A DNA stretch of 64,000 nucleotides, from the NCBI GenBank assembly GCA_946811695.1, contig OX328126.1, positions 4,199,702 to 4,263,701 on the forward strand, given 5' to 3'. Below the pieces are notes generated by a model. It made no database searches. It was not told the DNA's origin and saw nothing but the letters and a program-made list of their open reading frames with translations. This stretch comes from Gonocerus acuteangulatus (taxonomy: Eukaryota > Arthropoda > Insecta > Hemiptera > Coreidae). Numbering within the stretch: position 1 is the stretch's first letter; the number at the start of each line of letters is the position of its first letter. Made by a program: the position numbers and the translations under genes. Positions 63,581-64,000 of this stretch are shown here, piece by piece.

Positions 63581-64000
63581 CAGGTTAGAGATTCTCCTTC
63601 AGTGATCTGGATCATCTTAACATCCAATATGGCGACGGAAAGACAATTTATTAATACTATCAACGAGTTTAGATATAACCTTGAGGAAACGCGTAGTACT
63701 TATGTTAATGACATAATTGCTAAGAGTTTCCGCTCGCTCAAGGTTATATCGAAACTAGTCAATCCAACTCATTTATAATATTGATCACTGGTTTTTCGAT
63801 GGAATTCAGAGACTGATTACAAAATGTACAAATATTACATGTTTAAGTTAAAATGAATGTTATTATTATGTATGAAATGCTTAAGTTCCAACTAATTCCT
63901 AACAGATGTTAAGTCCCTGGTGCTTTGTCCTAATTTCATGACAGTTGCACCTCATTGATATATATTACCCAGTGATCTATATTATTAACGAGTTGGATTG
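63581..64000. other. Unassigned end region with an inverted motif
   Basis: No gene. GATATAACCTTGAG (63671-63684) and CTCAAGGTTATATC (about 63737-63750) form an inverted pair. ACTAGTCAATCCAACTC near 63765 is the inverse of text at about 21531-21550 and of the GAGTTGGATTG at the very window end. Confidence 0.4.

Overview
This window looks like repeat-dense, AT-rich nuclear DNA of an invertebrate, most likely an insect or another arthropod. The reasons are a Jockey-clade LINE, 5S rRNA-derived and tRNA-derived SINEs, Helitrons with the arthropod-style start TCTATATATATAAAA, many (TA)n microsatellites, and no bacterial gene layout. I recognise no host protein-coding gene, rRNA gene or functional tRNA gene. 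The only long non-repetitive coding region is the LINE open reading frame at 167-2875. The other long open frames lie in tandem repeats or microsatellites.

Layout. 1-3096: a Jockey-like LINE cut by the window start, with the tail of ORF1 and an intact endonuclease/reverse transcriptase. 3.1-4.2 kb: a foldback element. 5.1-6.0, 20.0-21.2, 36.3-37.2 and 50.3-51.6 kb: copies of a family I call A. 7.4, 12.2, 19.9-22.2, 27.6-28.8, 35.3-36.0, 37.3-38.3, 40.4-43.2, 46.9-48, 49.1-50.0 and 58.2-59.1 kb: copies or pieces of a sister family, B. Both have a TC start, a hairpin just before a CTAA end, an interrupted inverted repeat joining the ends, and an internal (TA)n tract. They resemble non-autonomous Helitron/Helentron (HINE-type) elements. 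Two canonical Helitrons start at 43927 and 60915. SINEs lie at 6.7, 9.8, 12.8, 15.7, 17.8, 18.8, 29.8 and 38.4 kb. Other short inverted-repeat families (C, D, E, F, G) are scattered throughout. Large inverted repeats lie at 24783-26508, 33841-34925 and 55529-58040.

Tandem arrays are the second theme: 89 bp x8, 41 bp x17, 96 bp x4, 42 bp x5, 50 bp x13, 29 bp x14, 57 bp x6, 33 bp x10, 42 bp x11, about 22 bp x16, 13 bp x22 and 39 bp x43. At least four were born from pieces of transposable elements. The 33-bp array is a repeated Helitron 3' terminus, the 42-bp array at 23.8 kb is the in-frame C-terminus of a LINE ORF2, the 50-bp array is a segment of family B, and the 57-bp array is one end of family F.

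The elements interact mainly by nesting. Family A sits inside family B, a Harbinger-like MITE sits in the hairpin loop of a family B end, SINEs and purine-rich hairpins sit inside (TA)n tracts, and a 5'-truncated LINE has clear target-site duplications. No cellular pathway or operon can be described here.
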